A DNA stretch of 64,000 bases from JAKAWQ01 sp963840545 (GCA_963840545.1 CAWIZE010000010.1:62001-126000); one strand, 5' to 3'; positions 8,255-16,007 are shown, counted from the stretch's first letter. A program made the numbers and translations. The notes: generated from the sequence alone by a model not told the origin.

Positions 8255-8349
8255 CCAGGGGCTCCGCCCCTGGACCCCGCCAGGGCCTGAGGCCCTGGAC
8301 CCCATCCCCTTCGCCGTCATTGCGAGGAGCGCAGCGACGAAGCAATCTC
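8255..8349. repeat. Palindromic intergenic elements and a dispersed repeat
   Basis: Two perfect 8-bp hairpins stand in tandem: CCAGGGGC-TCC-GCCCCTGG (8255-8273) and CCAGGGCC-TGA-GGCCCTGG (8280-8298). Each is followed by ACCCC. Related hairpins with the same tail recur at 32089-32196. Next comes CGTCATTGCGAGGAGCGCAG and onward (8315-8349), a type of interspersed repeat seen widely in proteobacterial intergenic DNA. The hairpins may also act as a terminator for the transporter operon, although no T-run follows. Confidence 0.7.
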
Positions 8350-8415
8350 CCGCCCGCGGAGAGCCCGGTAGGGCGGAAAAGCGAAACGCATTCCGCCGCC
8401 CCCGCCGCCCCCCAC

Positions 8416-9078
8416 TCACCTCAACGCCTCGATCACCGCCCCCGACTCCGCCAGCCACCCGAAAATCCCGCCCTGTGCTGCAATCATCGCCAGCGCCGCC
8501 TCGTGCAGCTTCGGCAGATAGGACGCGACGCAATCCGTCACCACCAGGCACTCGTACCCGCGATCGTTCGCCTCGCGCACCGTCGTGTGCACGCACACCT
8601 CCGTCGTCACCCCAGCCACCAGCAAACTCTCGATGCGCCGGTGCTTCAGGATCGCGTCCAAATCCGTGGCGAAGAACGCGCCCTTGCCCGGCTTGTCGAT
8701 CACCGGCTCGCCAGGCCCGGGCGCCAGCTCCGCGATGATCTCGTGCCCGGGCTCGCCGCGCACCAGGATCCGCCCCATCGGCCCGGGATCGCCGATCCCG
8801 CGTGCGAGATTGCCGCGCCGCCGCTTCGCCGGCGGCAAATCGGCAAGATCGCGCCGATGCCCCTCGCGCGTGTGCAGCACGAAAAGCTCCGCCGCGCGCG
8901 CCGCCTCGAGCAGCGCGCGCGTCGGCCCGATCGCGCGCCGCAGCAGCCCGACATCGTTGCCGAGCGCGGCGCCGAACCCGCCCGGCTCGAGGAAGTCGCG
9001 CTGCATGTCGATCACGAGCAGCGCCGTCTGCTCGAGGCGAAAGCGGAACGCATAAGGCTCGGCTGAAATCTCGCGCAT
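8416..9078 (-). CDS. Second isochorismatase-like cysteine hydrolase
   Basis: A 220-residue paralogue of BiuH with triad residues D24 (VIDMQRDF), K129 (DKPGKGAFF) and C162 (TTEVCVHTT). It shares THTREGH-type and GDPGPMGRILVRGEPGHEI segments with BiuH, but GFGAALGNDVGLL replaces the biuret-binding GGYVDTMGYD region, so its substrate is probably a different carbamoyl or ureido compound (RutB-like or carboxylated biuret). The ATG at 9078 has GGAGG five bases upstream. The start codon overlaps the start codon of the divergent atzF, so the two genes leave no spacer. Confidence 0.82.
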   Translation of the reverse strand: MREISAEPYAFRFRLEQTALLVIDMQRDFLEPGGFGAALGNDVGLLRRAIGPTRALLEAARAAELFVLHTREGHRRDLADLPPAKRRRGNLARGIGDPGPMGRILVRGEPGHEIIAELAPGPGEPVIDKPGKGAFFATDLDAILKHRRIESLLVAGVTTEVCVHTTVREANDRGYECLVVTDCVASYLPKLHEAALAMIAAQGGIFGWLAESGAVIEALR

Positions 9079-10804
9079 GAACACCTCCGCAGCGGAGCCT
9101 GCAACCCGCGTGCCAGATCCGCGCCCAGATCCCCGAAGCGCCGTCGAAGCGGCAATCACCGCCGACCGCCGCCACGCCGATCCCGCCATCTGGATCACCT
9201 TGCGCTCCGATTGCTGCCTGCGCGCCGAGGCCGCGCGCCTCGCCGGCGAGGGCCCGCGCGGCCGCCCGCTCTGGGGCCAGGTCTTCGCCGTCAAGGACAA
9301 TATCGACGTCGCCCTCCTTCCCACCACCGCCGCCTGCCCCTCCTACGCCTACCACCCCGAAGCCAGCGCGCCCGCCGTCGCGCGCCTCGTCGCCGCCGGC
9401 GCCATCGTCATGGGCAAGACCAATCTCGACCAGTTCGCAACCGGCCTGGTCGGCACCCGCAGCCCCTACGGCACGCCGCGCAACGTCTTTTCCCCCGCCC
9501 ACGTCCCCGGCGGCTCCTCCTCCGGCTCGGCGGCCGCCGTCGCCGCCGGCATCGTCCGCTTCGCCCTCGGCACCGACACGGCCGGCTCCGGCCGCATCCC
9601 CGCCGCCTTCGGCAACATCGTCGGCCTCAAGCCGACCCTCGGCCTGATCCCGACCGAAGGCGTCGTCCCCGCCTGCCGCTCGCTCGATGCCGTCTCCATC
9701 TTCGCCCGCTTCGTCGACGAGGCGCTCGCCGTCGCCCGCATCGCGGCCGCCAACGATTCGACCTTCGCCCGCGCCGCGCTGCCGCCCGCCTGGCGCCTCG
9801 GCACCGCCGACATCGCCGCCCTCTGCACCCCCGCCATCGCCGCCGCCTACGAGAACGCCCGCGCCCTCGCGCCCGCCACGCGCGCCGTCGACATCGCGCC
9901 CCTCCTCGAGATCGGCCGCCTCCTCTACGAGGGCCCCTGGGTCGCCGAGCGCGCGGCCGCCCTCGTCACCCTGCTCGAATGCGACCCCGAGGCGATCCAT
10001 CCCACCACCCGCGCGATCCTCCGCGAGGGCTGCAAGCGCACCGCGGTCGATGCCTTCCGCGCCTTCCACCGCCTCGCCGAAATCCGCGCCCAGCTCGCCG
10101 CGATCTTCGCCGAGGTCGACGCGCTCCTCCTGCCCACCGCGCCCTTCTGCCCGACGCTCGCCGAGGATTCTTCGGACCCCTTCGGCCCCAACGCCCGCCT
10201 CGGCACCTTCACCAATTTCGTCAATCTCTGCGGCCTGGCCGCCATCGCCATCCCTGCCGGCCTTGGCCCCGACGGCCTGCCCACCGGCCTCACCATCATC
10301 GGCCCCGCGCGCTCCGAGCCCGTCCTCGCCCCGATCGCCGATCACCTGCACCGCGCGCTCAGCCCCACCTGGGGCGCCGCCTCAGCCCCGCTCCCCCCGC
10401 CCGCGCCGCGCGACCCCCTCGGCCCCGACGAAGCGGCGCTCTTCTGTGTCGGCGCCCACATGGCGGGCCTTCCCTGCAACGCCGAGCTCCGCGCCCTCGG
10501 CGCGCGCTTCCTCGCCGAGGTCTGGACCAAGCCCGGCTACCGGCTCTTCGATCTCGGCGCCCGCCCGGGCCTGCTGCGCGACGACCGCGGATCCTCCGTC
10601 ACCGGCGAGGTCTGGGCGATCCCGAAAACCGCGCTCGGCACCCTCCTCGCCGCACTCGCCCCGCCCCTCGGTCTCGGCACGGTCTGGCTCGAAACCGGCC
10701 CCGCCATCGGCTTCCTCGTCGAAAGCGCCGGCCTCGCCGGCGCCCCGGAGATCACCCGCTTCGGCGGCTGGCGCACCTACCTGGCCGCCAAAGGATCCCT
10801 GTAA
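9077..10804 (+). CDS. atzF: Allophanate hydrolase (AtzF-like)
   Basis: A 575-residue two-domain protein. The N-terminal amidase domain has K73 in AVKDNID, GGSSSGSAA (145-153) and the nucleophile S171 in DTAGSGRIP. The C-terminal allophanate hydrolase domain (about 465-575) is seen in FCVGAHMAGLPCNAEL and YRLFDLGARPGLLR, followed by TGEVWAIPKTALGTLL. It converts allophanate to two ammonia and two bicarbonate, the last step of biuret breakdown. The ATG at 9077 overlaps the divergent hydrolase ATG and lacks a good ribosome-binding site. A GTG at about 9107 (VPDPRPDP) is an alternative start. Any promoter must lie inside the opposite gene. Confidence 0.9.
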   Translation: MNTSAAEPATRVPDPRPDPRSAVEAAITADRRHADPAIWITLRSDCCLRAEAARLAGEGPRGRPLWGQVFAVKDNIDVALLPTTAACPSYAYHPEASAPAVARLVAAGAIVMGKTNLDQFATGLVGTRSPYGTPRNVFSPAHVPGGSSSGSAAAVAAGIVRFALGTDTAGSGRIPAAFGNIVGLKPTLGLIPTEGVVPACRSLDAVSIFARFVDEALAVARIAAANDSTFARAALPPAWRLGTADIAALCTPAIAAAYENARALAPATRAVDIAPLLEIGRLLYEGPWVAERAAALVTLLECDPEAIHPTTRAILREGCKRTAVDAFRAFHRLAEIRAQLAAIFAEVDALLLPTAPFCPTLAEDSSDPFGPNARLGTFTNFVNLCGLAAIAIPAGLGPDGLPTGLTIIGPARSEPVLAPIADHLHRALSPTWGAASAPLPPPAPRDPLGPDEAALFCVGAHMAGLPCNAELRALGARFLAEVWTKPGYRLFDLGARPGLLRDDRGSSVTGEVWAIPKTALGTLLAALAPPLGLGTVWLETGPAIGFLVESAGLAGAPEITRFGGWRTYLAAKGSL

Positions 10805-10875
10805 ACCGCCCCAGGGTCGGCAACATCCCGCCGATCGCGTGGGCCTCGCGCACCAGCGCGGCGAAGGGCCGATCC
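10805..10875 (-). pseudogene. Possible remnant of a nitrile hydratase alpha-subunit C-terminus
   Basis: Minus-strand translation gives FAALVREAHAIGGMLPTLG, resembling LASLVRETDMIGVTVPGVG at the end of the nitrile hydratase alpha gene at 17262-17914. The DNA is also alignable over about 70 bases at roughly 70% identity by eye. The similarity stops where the 74-bp repeat begins at 10884. It looks like a boundary scar of rearrangement, but the stretch is short and could be chance. Confidence 0.3.
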
Positions 10876-10883
10876 TTCGCGTT

Positions 10884-10957
10884 CCTTGGGATATTTTCCC
10901 AGGGAAATCTCAACGTGCTATCATGCGCATACGGTACCGGCCGGAAAGCCGATGGCC
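10884..10957. repeat. 74-bp dispersed repeat, copy A
   Basis: This segment aligns without gaps to 14707-14780 (the first 37 bases match at 31 positions). It contains the short palindrome TGGGATATTTTCCCA followed by a conserved CAACGTGCTA. It lies about 55 bases before the antitoxin start at 11011. It could be a promoter/operator unit carried with toxin-antitoxin modules or a mobile-element end. Confidence 0.6.
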
Positions 10958-11010
10958 GCCGGGGGAAAAGCCCGGTGGGGCCTTGGCTCCGCCGGTCGCA
11001 TGACGGATGG

Positions 11011-11253
11011 ATGACCATGACGGCAGGGCCGCAAGTGATCGAAGTCACGGCCGGAGAGATCGGGAACGAGCTGAAGCGTCGCGGGATCAGCTCCGACGAG
11101 CGCGTGATCCTCACGATCGAGCCGGAGCGGGAGTTGATCCCCGGCCGGCGCGAGTCCCGCGTGCGCGTCGTGGCCGCCGGTCTCACGGACGAGGACATCG
11201 ACCGGCTGGTAAAGCAGGCTCAAAAGGAGGTTGAGCCGCCGCGTCCCGGATGA
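11011..11253 (+). CDS. Antitoxin of a PIN-type toxin-antitoxin pair
   Basis: An 80-residue protein, MTMTAGPQVIEVTAGEIGNE onward, ending with a charged helix VKQAQKEVEPPRPG. I do not recognise a named antitoxin family from the sequence alone. Size, the ATGA overlap with a PIN toxin gene and the acidic/basic C-terminal tail support the role. The internal ATG at 11017 is an alternative start. The much longer open frame upstream is the shadow of atzF. Confidence 0.65.
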   Translation: MTMTAGPQVIEVTAGEIGNELKRRGISSDERVILTIEPERELIPGRRESRVRVVAAGLTDEDIDRLVKQAQKEVEPPRPG

Positions 11254-11654
11254 GGGTCGTCGTCGACACAAACGTCTTCGTCAGCGCGGCGCTAAAAGAC
11301 AAATCGATCCCGGCACTCGCGGTGCATCAGCTCGGGCAGCGCGGCACGCTGCTCAAATCCACCGAGACCGAGCGGCAGCTTTTCGACGTGCTCGCGCGTC
11401 CTCACCTCGCCTCGCTGATCGCGCCCGCCACGCACGGGTGGTTGAAGAACCTGCTGGCGGCGGCGGAGATGGTAACGATCATCGGGCGAATTGCGGCGTG
11501 CCGCGATCCTACGGACGACACGTTTCTTGAACTCGCCGTGAACGGCCACGCGGATCTCATCGTGTCTGGCCATCCCGATTTGCTCGTGCTGAACCCCTTT
11601 CGGGGTATTCCGATTGTCCCGCCGGTAACTTTTGTGCAGGGCACGGCAAGCTGA
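11250..11654 (+). CDS. PIN-domain toxin (ribonuclease)
   Basis: A 134-residue PIN-domain protein. It opens with MRVVVDTNVFVSA, carrying the first catalytic Asp, and has CRDPTDDTFLELAVNGHADL and SGHPDLLVL, the central and C-terminal acidic motifs of the PIN group annotated as putative toxin component. Such proteins cleave RNA in the absence of the antitoxin. It overlaps the antitoxin stop (ATGA) and appears intact. Confidence 0.85.
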   Translation: MRVVVDTNVFVSAALKDKSIPALAVHQLGQRGTLLKSTETERQLFDVLARPHLASLIAPATHGWLKNLLAAAEMVTIIGRIAACRDPTDDTFLELAVNGHADLIVSGHPDLLVLNPFRGIPIVPPVTFVQGTAS

Positions 11655-11785
11655 TGTACTATGATAGCACGATTCAGCCTCCCGGTGAGAATTCCGGATG
11701 TAGAAAATCGAAGTATCTGTTGGGTACTGCCGTTTCCGCGCGGATGACTTCATGTCGGTGCTCGATTGAAAAGTCACAATTTCTC

Positions 11786-11873
11786 CCGAATAGAAATGTC
11801 ATCCCCGGGGCGGCTCGACGATCGATATCCCGAGTGACATCTCTATCGGGGAGACGGGTGACATTTCTATCGG
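11786..11873. repeat. Insertion-sequence-like end repeats without a transposase
   Basis: GTGACATCTCTATCGGG (11833-11849) and GTGACATTTCTATCGG (11858-11873) are direct repeats. An inverted copy, read on the minus strand as TGACATTTCTATTCGGG, lies at 11786-11802. Multiple terminal repeats of this look are typical of IS21- or IS481-like elements. Only about 30 bases separate the opposed ends, so this may be a scar of element loss. The rest of the gene-free stretch 11655-12026 shows nothing I recognise. Confidence 0.45.
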
Positions 11874-12026
11874 TGACCTACAATGCCATGTTGCATAAGG
11901 TGCTTTATGGAAAGTCGCCGGGTGGTCGCCGCCTTAGCGAAACTTGTGTTTCGCAGTGCCTTTCCTCCGAAACGGTTCGCGCGCCGCTTGACGTCTGGGC
12001 CTGCGCAGGACTACAGCTTCGCCATC

Positions 12027-12812
12027 ATGTCAAAGCGGTTCAAAGGACTGGTCTGCGCCTACTGCTCGGAAAATCCAGCCGTGACGGGCGACCATGTGTT
12101 TGCGCGCCAATTTTTTCTGCCGGCGCAGCGGGGAAATCTGCCGCAGGTGCCTGCATGCGACCTCTGCAACGGCGACAAGGCAAAACTCGAACACTATCTG
12201 ACCGCCATCCTGCCGTTCGGTGGACAACACGCCGATGCCCTGAGCAACCTGCGAGGCATGGTTGCGCCGCGTCTGGCCGAAAACCAGAAGCTGCATAGAA
12301 TAATCGCGCAGGGCGCAAGCAAGGTCTGGACGCACACAACATCCGAATTGCACGCACGCTCGATGGCAGTGCCGTTTGAGTGCGAGAAACTCATCGAGCT
12401 ATTCCGGTATATTGTGCGCGGCCTGATGTTCTACGATTGGGGCGTGCGCCTTACCGGCGAGCATTCTTTGGATGTGATGTTGATAGCGTCGAACCGGCCC
12501 AACATCTTCGACGACCTTATGCGGATGCGGGCGAAGGCCCTAGTCAGCGGCAATCTCGGCAACGGCACGTTCCTCTATCACGGAAATCAGGGGACGGACA
12601 GCGACACGATCAGCGCGTGGCGGTTCTTGGTCTATGGGGGCTTAAAGGTGACGGGCGATCCCGACGCTCCGGGTGAGAAAACCGCGCAAATTGGCGCGCT
12701 CACAGGGCCAAAGCGCGTGTTCGATAGGGCAGACCTTCGCGCAAAATGGACAAAGGCGCTAGCTGTCGGCCTGTTGCGCCCGCCGATGAATTTTCGCGCG
12801 GACGCTTGGTGA
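12027..12812 (+). CDS. HNH-endonuclease-like protein
   Basis: A 261-residue protein with an N-terminal zinc-finger HNH core: CAYC (residues about 10-13), TGDHVFARQFF (His/Asp of the catalytic element) and CDLCNGDKAKLEHY (second Cys pair and Asn). The remaining 190 residues match nothing I recognise; they include YIVRGLMFYDWG and WRFLVYGGLKV. Proteins of this shape occur in phage-defence and mobile islands as nucleases. GC content is lower than in flanking genes. The frame is open from 11883, but the ATG at 12027 (MSKRFKGLVC) starts just before the zinc ligands; no strong ribosome-binding site decides it. Confidence 0.65.
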   Translation: MSKRFKGLVCAYCSENPAVTGDHVFARQFFLPAQRGNLPQVPACDLCNGDKAKLEHYLTAILPFGGQHADALSNLRGMVAPRLAENQKLHRIIAQGASKVWTHTTSELHARSMAVPFECEKLIELFRYIVRGLMFYDWGVRLTGEHSLDVMLIASNRPNIFDDLMRMRAKALVSGNLGNGTFLYHGNQGTDSDTISAWRFLVYGGLKVTGDPDAPGEKTAQIGALTGPKRVFDRADLRAKWTKALAVGLLRPPMNFRADAW

Positions 12813-12819
12813 AGTGCCG

Positions 12820-13266
12820 TCAACCTGCCAAAATGACGGACGGCACCGGTTGTCGATACAGCGGATCGGCCTTCGCCGACAGCCGCGCAAGAAACCTCCG
12901 CCATAATGGCCGGTCAAAGGCATCCATCATACCCCATTTGAGCATATCGATTAGTAGTTGAGCGTCTGCAAGCTTAGCTCGCTGAGATTGACTGGCACGA
13001 ATGTTTGGGATCATCTTTTGCAGAAACTCCAAGCTCAGCGTGGCTTCCTGGACTCGCGTCATAGCGTCCCCGAGCTGCAACGTGTCCTTCACAAGTCCTC
13101 TGACGCCACCTGTCCGCTCAACCTCAAGCCCCACCTGCATGCTGCGATAGACAGTAACCCAGATGACTGGGACCAGCGGTTTAGGAAGATCATCGAGGCC
13201 GCCAAACTCGCGGTGAATTGAACCAACTGCCCGAGTAAAAGCAGGGTCTGATTGGTCGTGTGTCAT
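12820..13266 (-). CDS. Hypothetical protein, 148 residues
   Basis: A predicted helical protein (MTHDQSDPAFTRAVGSIHRE start) with an amphipathic middle, LEVERTGGVRGLVKDTLQLG and LQKMIPNIRASQ. No family is recognised. It runs convergently with the HNH gene, 7 bases apart, and lies directly downstream of the recombinase gene on the same strand (15-base gap), so it may be cotranscribed with it. Confidence 0.55.
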   Translation of the reverse strand: MTHDQSDPAFTRAVGSIHREFGGLDDLPKPLVPVIWVTVYRSMQVGLEVERTGGVRGLVKDTLQLGDAMTRVQEATLSLEFLQKMIPNIRASQSQRAKLADAQLLIDMLKWGMMDAFDRPLWRRFLARLSAKADPLYRQPVPSVILAG

Positions 13267-13281
13267 ATCCCGGCATCCCGA

Positions 13282-13854
13282 TCATGCCGCTGCCAGCCGT
13301 GAAATCGTCGAGCGGCCCACGTTGTAACTTTTCGCTAGTTCCTTGAGCGTCGCACCCTCGGCCCGCCGCCGCCGTGCTTCCGTCTGCTGCTGCGGCGTGA
13401 GCTTCGGAGGGCGGCCCATGTGTTGCCCCCGCAGCTTCGCCCGGCTACGCCCTTCCGCCGTGCGAGTGCGGATGAGGTCGCGCTCCACGTCCGCCAGCCC
13501 GCCGAGGACGGCAATCATCAGCCGCCCGGTGCTGGTAGCGGTGTCGGCCCACGGTTCCGCCAGCGAACGGAAGTGCGCCTCGGCGTCCACGATCTGCTTG
13601 ACGATGGCGAACAGGTCGAACGTCGAACGGGCGAGGCGGTCGATCCTCGTTACCGTCACAACATCGCCGGGGGCAAGGGCTTTCAGGAGCCGCAGCAACT
13701 CGCGCCGATCGGCCCGCGCGCCAGTCACCTTCTCGCGAAAAATCTTGGTGCATCCCGCCGCGCGCAATTGCTGAAGTTGCGCGTCGAGCGTTTGCCCGTA
13801 GGTGCTGACGCGAGCATAGCCGAAAGGCCGGGAAGGGTGGTTCTTTTCGGGCAT
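13282..13854 (-). CDS. Serine recombinase / Tn3-type resolvase
   Basis: A 190-residue resolvase/invertase. The catalytic domain has GYARVSTYGQTLDAQ with the nucleophile Ser (about S17), then TRIDRLARSTFDLF and LGGLADVERDLIRTRTAEG (E helix), and it ends with a helix-turn-helix KELAKSYNVGRSTISRL. These enzymes resolve cointegrates or integrate small elements. It marks the island as mobile. The C-terminal HTH is complete, so it is probably functional. Confidence 0.9.
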   Translation of the reverse strand: MPEKNHPSRPFGYARVSTYGQTLDAQLQQLRAAGCTKIFREKVTGARADRRELLRLLKALAPGDVVTVTRIDRLARSTFDLFAIVKQIVDAEAHFRSLAEPWADTATSTGRLMIAVLGGLADVERDLIRTRTAEGRSRAKLRGQHMGRPPKLTPQQQTEARRRRAEGATLKELAKSYNVGRSTISRLAAA

Positions 13855-14155
13855 ATCTTACGGGATGAATAACCCATTGAAACAATAAGGTCAACCAAAA
13901 TACCCGAAAGTCTTAACTTCTGATACGCTCGAAACGGTGGATCGGGCTAGAACTCCCCGCCGATAAGCCGACGGACAATCGGGTCCAGCCTTTATCCCCT
14001 AGCCAATCTACGGCACGATCACGCAAGGCCACTCCATCGAGGATCGGGTAAGCAGCACGACAAGCATAGGCGTGGGATAGACGTCGACAATATCCGCCAG
14101 GTCGGTGCCTGCCGAGCCCCGCTGGTTACGCAATCAACATGTATCGAGGGATCCC
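13855..14155. other. Intergenic region upstream of recombinase and GFA gene
   Basis: About 300 bases with lower GC around 13870-13925. It would carry the recombinase promoter and perhaps a res site, but I find no clear paired inverted repeats and no small gene. Confidence 0.4.
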
Positions 14156-14593
14156 ATGCTGATCAACGGCAAATGTCACTGCGGCAATATCTCCTTTTCA
14201 CTCGACTGGCCGGGGAAAGCGCCCGACATCTCAGCCCGCGCCTGCGGCTGCACTTTTTGTGTTAAACATGGCGGCGTGTGGACATCCAAGCCGGGGGCAA
14301 CGTTGAATGTGAGGGTTCATGATCGGGCAGCTTTATCGAAGTATGCTTTTGGAACGGAGACCGCCACGTTTCACGTTTGCTCCCGATGCGGAGCAGTACC
14401 CTTCGTTTCAAGCGAGATCGCAAATCGCCTGTATGCGGTCGTCAACGTTAACACCTTCGAGGGCGTCGACCCATCTCTGCTTCATAGAGCGGACTTAAAC
14501 TTTGAAGGGGAGGACGTTGAATCGCGTCTTTCGCGCAGAGCACGCAACTGGATCGACAACGTCCACATCGAGGAAGATCAGGGCGTAGGATAG
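14156..14593 (+). CDS. GFA-family zinc protein (formaldehyde-activating-like)
   Basis: A 145-residue GFA/CENP-V domain protein. Zinc ligands are seen in GKCHCGNISF, ACGCTFCVKHGG and CSRCGAVP. The family includes glutathione-dependent formaldehyde-activating enzyme, but most members have unknown substrates. The ATG at 14156 is preceded by GAGGG at a suitable distance. It sits alone in the accessory island with toxin-antitoxin genes on its right. Confidence 0.85.
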   Translation: MLINGKCHCGNISFSLDWPGKAPDISARACGCTFCVKHGGVWTSKPGATLNVRVHDRAALSKYAFGTETATFHVCSRCGAVPFVSSEIANRLYAVVNVNTFEGVDPSLLHRADLNFEGEDVESRLSRRARNWIDNVHIEEDQGVG

Positions 14594-14706
14594 TCGAAGC
14601 ATTTTCACCGCGGTCATGCCTTCCAGGAAATCCGGAAGTCGTGAATTTCGGTAGACAACGAGACGCCTTGACGCGAAGCACGCCGAGGGGCCGGCTCCTC
14701 GGCGCT

Positions 14707-14780
14707 CCTCGGGATATTTTCCCAAGGAAACTTCAATGTTCTAAAATGCTTGTATTGTACAGGCTGGGAAGCTGATGACC
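14707..14780. repeat. 74-bp dispersed repeat, copy B
   Basis: Ungapped partner of 10884-10957, with CGGGATATTTTCCCAAGG and CAATGTTCTA. It lies just before the truncated hepT copy, as copy A lies just before the PIN module. A partial third version with the two blocks in the other order is at 22056-22108. Confidence 0.6.
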
Positions 14781-14819
14781 GTGAAGGCAATGCCCGGCAG
14801 GGCAACCGCCGGAAGGAAC

Positions 14820-15149
14820 TCAGCCCAAGCCCGCCAACTCGCGCTCGATCACGACGCGCAACGGCCGCAAGTGGTTCTGAACCGTGACCCACACATAGGA
14901 TGCGGCCACATCTTCGTAGTTGTGGCGATAGACGTTGCCCGCGCCGGCCATGTCCCTCCACGCAATTGACGGGCGCCGCGCCTTCATCTCGTCCGGCAGG
15001 CGGCGCGATGCTTCGGAGATGATCTCAAGGCACCGAGTCACGGCATAGACCGTGCGGAGGTCCGCCCGGAATGTGTCGGCGTCGAAGCCCGCTGCGAAGT
15101 GGCCGGCAAGGTCGATATGGTACGCAATGTCGCGCTCGCGGTGACGCAG
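14820..15149 (-). pseudogene. 5'-truncated HepT toxin copy
   Basis: From 14820 to about 15134 this is a roughly 90% identical direct repeat of the hepT gene at 16501-16815, in the same orientation. The C-terminal HEPN core is intact, including RDMAGAGNVYRHNYEDV with the catalytic Arg-His motif. The native start (MPSEAAS in the other copy) is replaced by unrelated codons, and the cognate mntA antitoxin gene is absent. The frame stays open upstream, so a fused or alternative-start product cannot be excluded. Confidence 0.7.
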
Positions 15150-15357
15150 GCGGAAACCTTCGGCTTCGACGGCTTCCCCTCCGTGCCGCGCCAGCCTCGA
15201 CCGGCCTTCCCCGGCTCGGCAGCGCCTCTCGACGCAGGTAAGGCTGATTGGGAGCGCGAGACCACTCCAATACCGACGAGAGGGCGGTGGCGTCCCCCTG
15301 AACTAATTGGATTACTTTTTCGGTTGCATGAACTGACCCAATGGAGTAGTATTCGTC

Positions 15358-15714
15358 GTGGCTCGAACGGTTCCGATCAGCGTCGTGGAAACGCCGGAAT
15401 TTCTGTCGGCAACCCGCAAGCTCATGAGCGATGAGGAACGGGCGCTTCTGTTGGATTATCTCGCCTACAACCCAACGGCTGGCGACCTCATCCCCGGGAC
15501 AGGCGGCGTGCGGAAGCTGCGATGGGGACTGGAAGGCCGCGGCAAGCGCGGCGGCGCGCGGATGATCTGCTTCCACCACGATGCCGGCATGCCGCTCTTC
15601 GCGCTGACCGCCTTCGCCGAGAACGAGCGGGCCGACTTGAGCCAGCAGGACCGCAATGACTTCCGACAGCTCACGACGCTGCTGGTCGAGGCATTCAAGA
15701 GGAGAAAACCGTGA
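15358..15714 (+). CDS. higB: RelE/HigB-type toxin
   Basis: A 118-residue RelE-superfamily protein. VETPEFLSATRKLMSDEER, GTGGVRKLRWGLEGRGKRGG and ARMICFHHDAGMPLFALTAF follow the fold of HigB/RelE mRNA interferases, and FAENERADLSQQDRNDF is the conserved C-terminal stretch. The start is GTG at 15358. Its stop overlaps the antitoxin GTG (GTGA). The toxin-first order is typical of higBA-like modules. It appears complete. Confidence 0.85.
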   Translation: MARTVPISVVETPEFLSATRKLMSDEERALLLDYLAYNPTAGDLIPGTGGVRKLRWGLEGRGKRGGARMICFHHDAGMPLFALTAFAENERADLSQQDRNDFRQLTTLLVEAFKRRKP

Positions 15715-16007
15715 GCAAGGTTGCCGACAGCATCCGGCGCGGCCTTAAGGAAGCGGTGGCCTACGCGGAAGGCAAGGCGGATGAGAGCGCCTATCGCATC
15801 CATGTACCGGAGAAGATCGACGTGAAGGCGATCCGAACACGCCTGGACATGACGCAGGAGGAGTTCGCGGGCCGGTTCGGATTCAGCGTCAATACGCTGC
15901 GCCATTGGGAACAAGGATCGCGGCAGCCGGAAGGGCCGACCAGAGCCTATCTTCTGGTTATCGAGCACGCACCCAAGGCAGTCCAGAGGGCTCTGCAGCC
16001 CCTCTGA
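15711..16007 (+). CDS. higA: XRE-family antitoxin (HigA-like)
   Basis: A 98-residue protein with a C-terminal helix-turn-helix, IRTRLDMTQEEFAGRFGFSV followed by NTLRHWEQGSRQP, typical of HigA/XRE antitoxins that also repress their operon. The GTG start at 15711 overlaps the toxin stop. No separate promoter is visible. Complete length for the family. Confidence 0.88.
   Translation: MSKVADSIRRGLKEAVAYAEGKADESAYRIHVPEKIDVKAIRTRLDMTQEEFAGRFGFSVNTLRHWEQGSRQPEGPTRAYLLVIEHAPKAVQRALQPL

Noticed and set aside
6189..8345. 718-codon frame antisense to biuH and the ATPase
   Set aside because: Composition is the mirror image of a high-GC gene, with no motifs; the plus-strand genes have complete catalytic motifs.
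8231..10351. 706-codon antisense frame over atzF and the second hydrolase
   Set aside because: Gly/Ala/Asp/Arg-rich shadow without conserved features.
1..10804. Complete cyanuric acid (atrazine) pathway
   Set aside because: No AtzD/barbiturase-type ring hydrolase and no triazine chlorohydrolase are present; only steps from biuret or carboxybiuret onward are supported.
12993..13008. TGGCACGAATGTTTGG, similar to a sigma-54 promoter
   Set aside because: The -12 element reads TG instead of GC and it lies inside the gene at 12820-13266.
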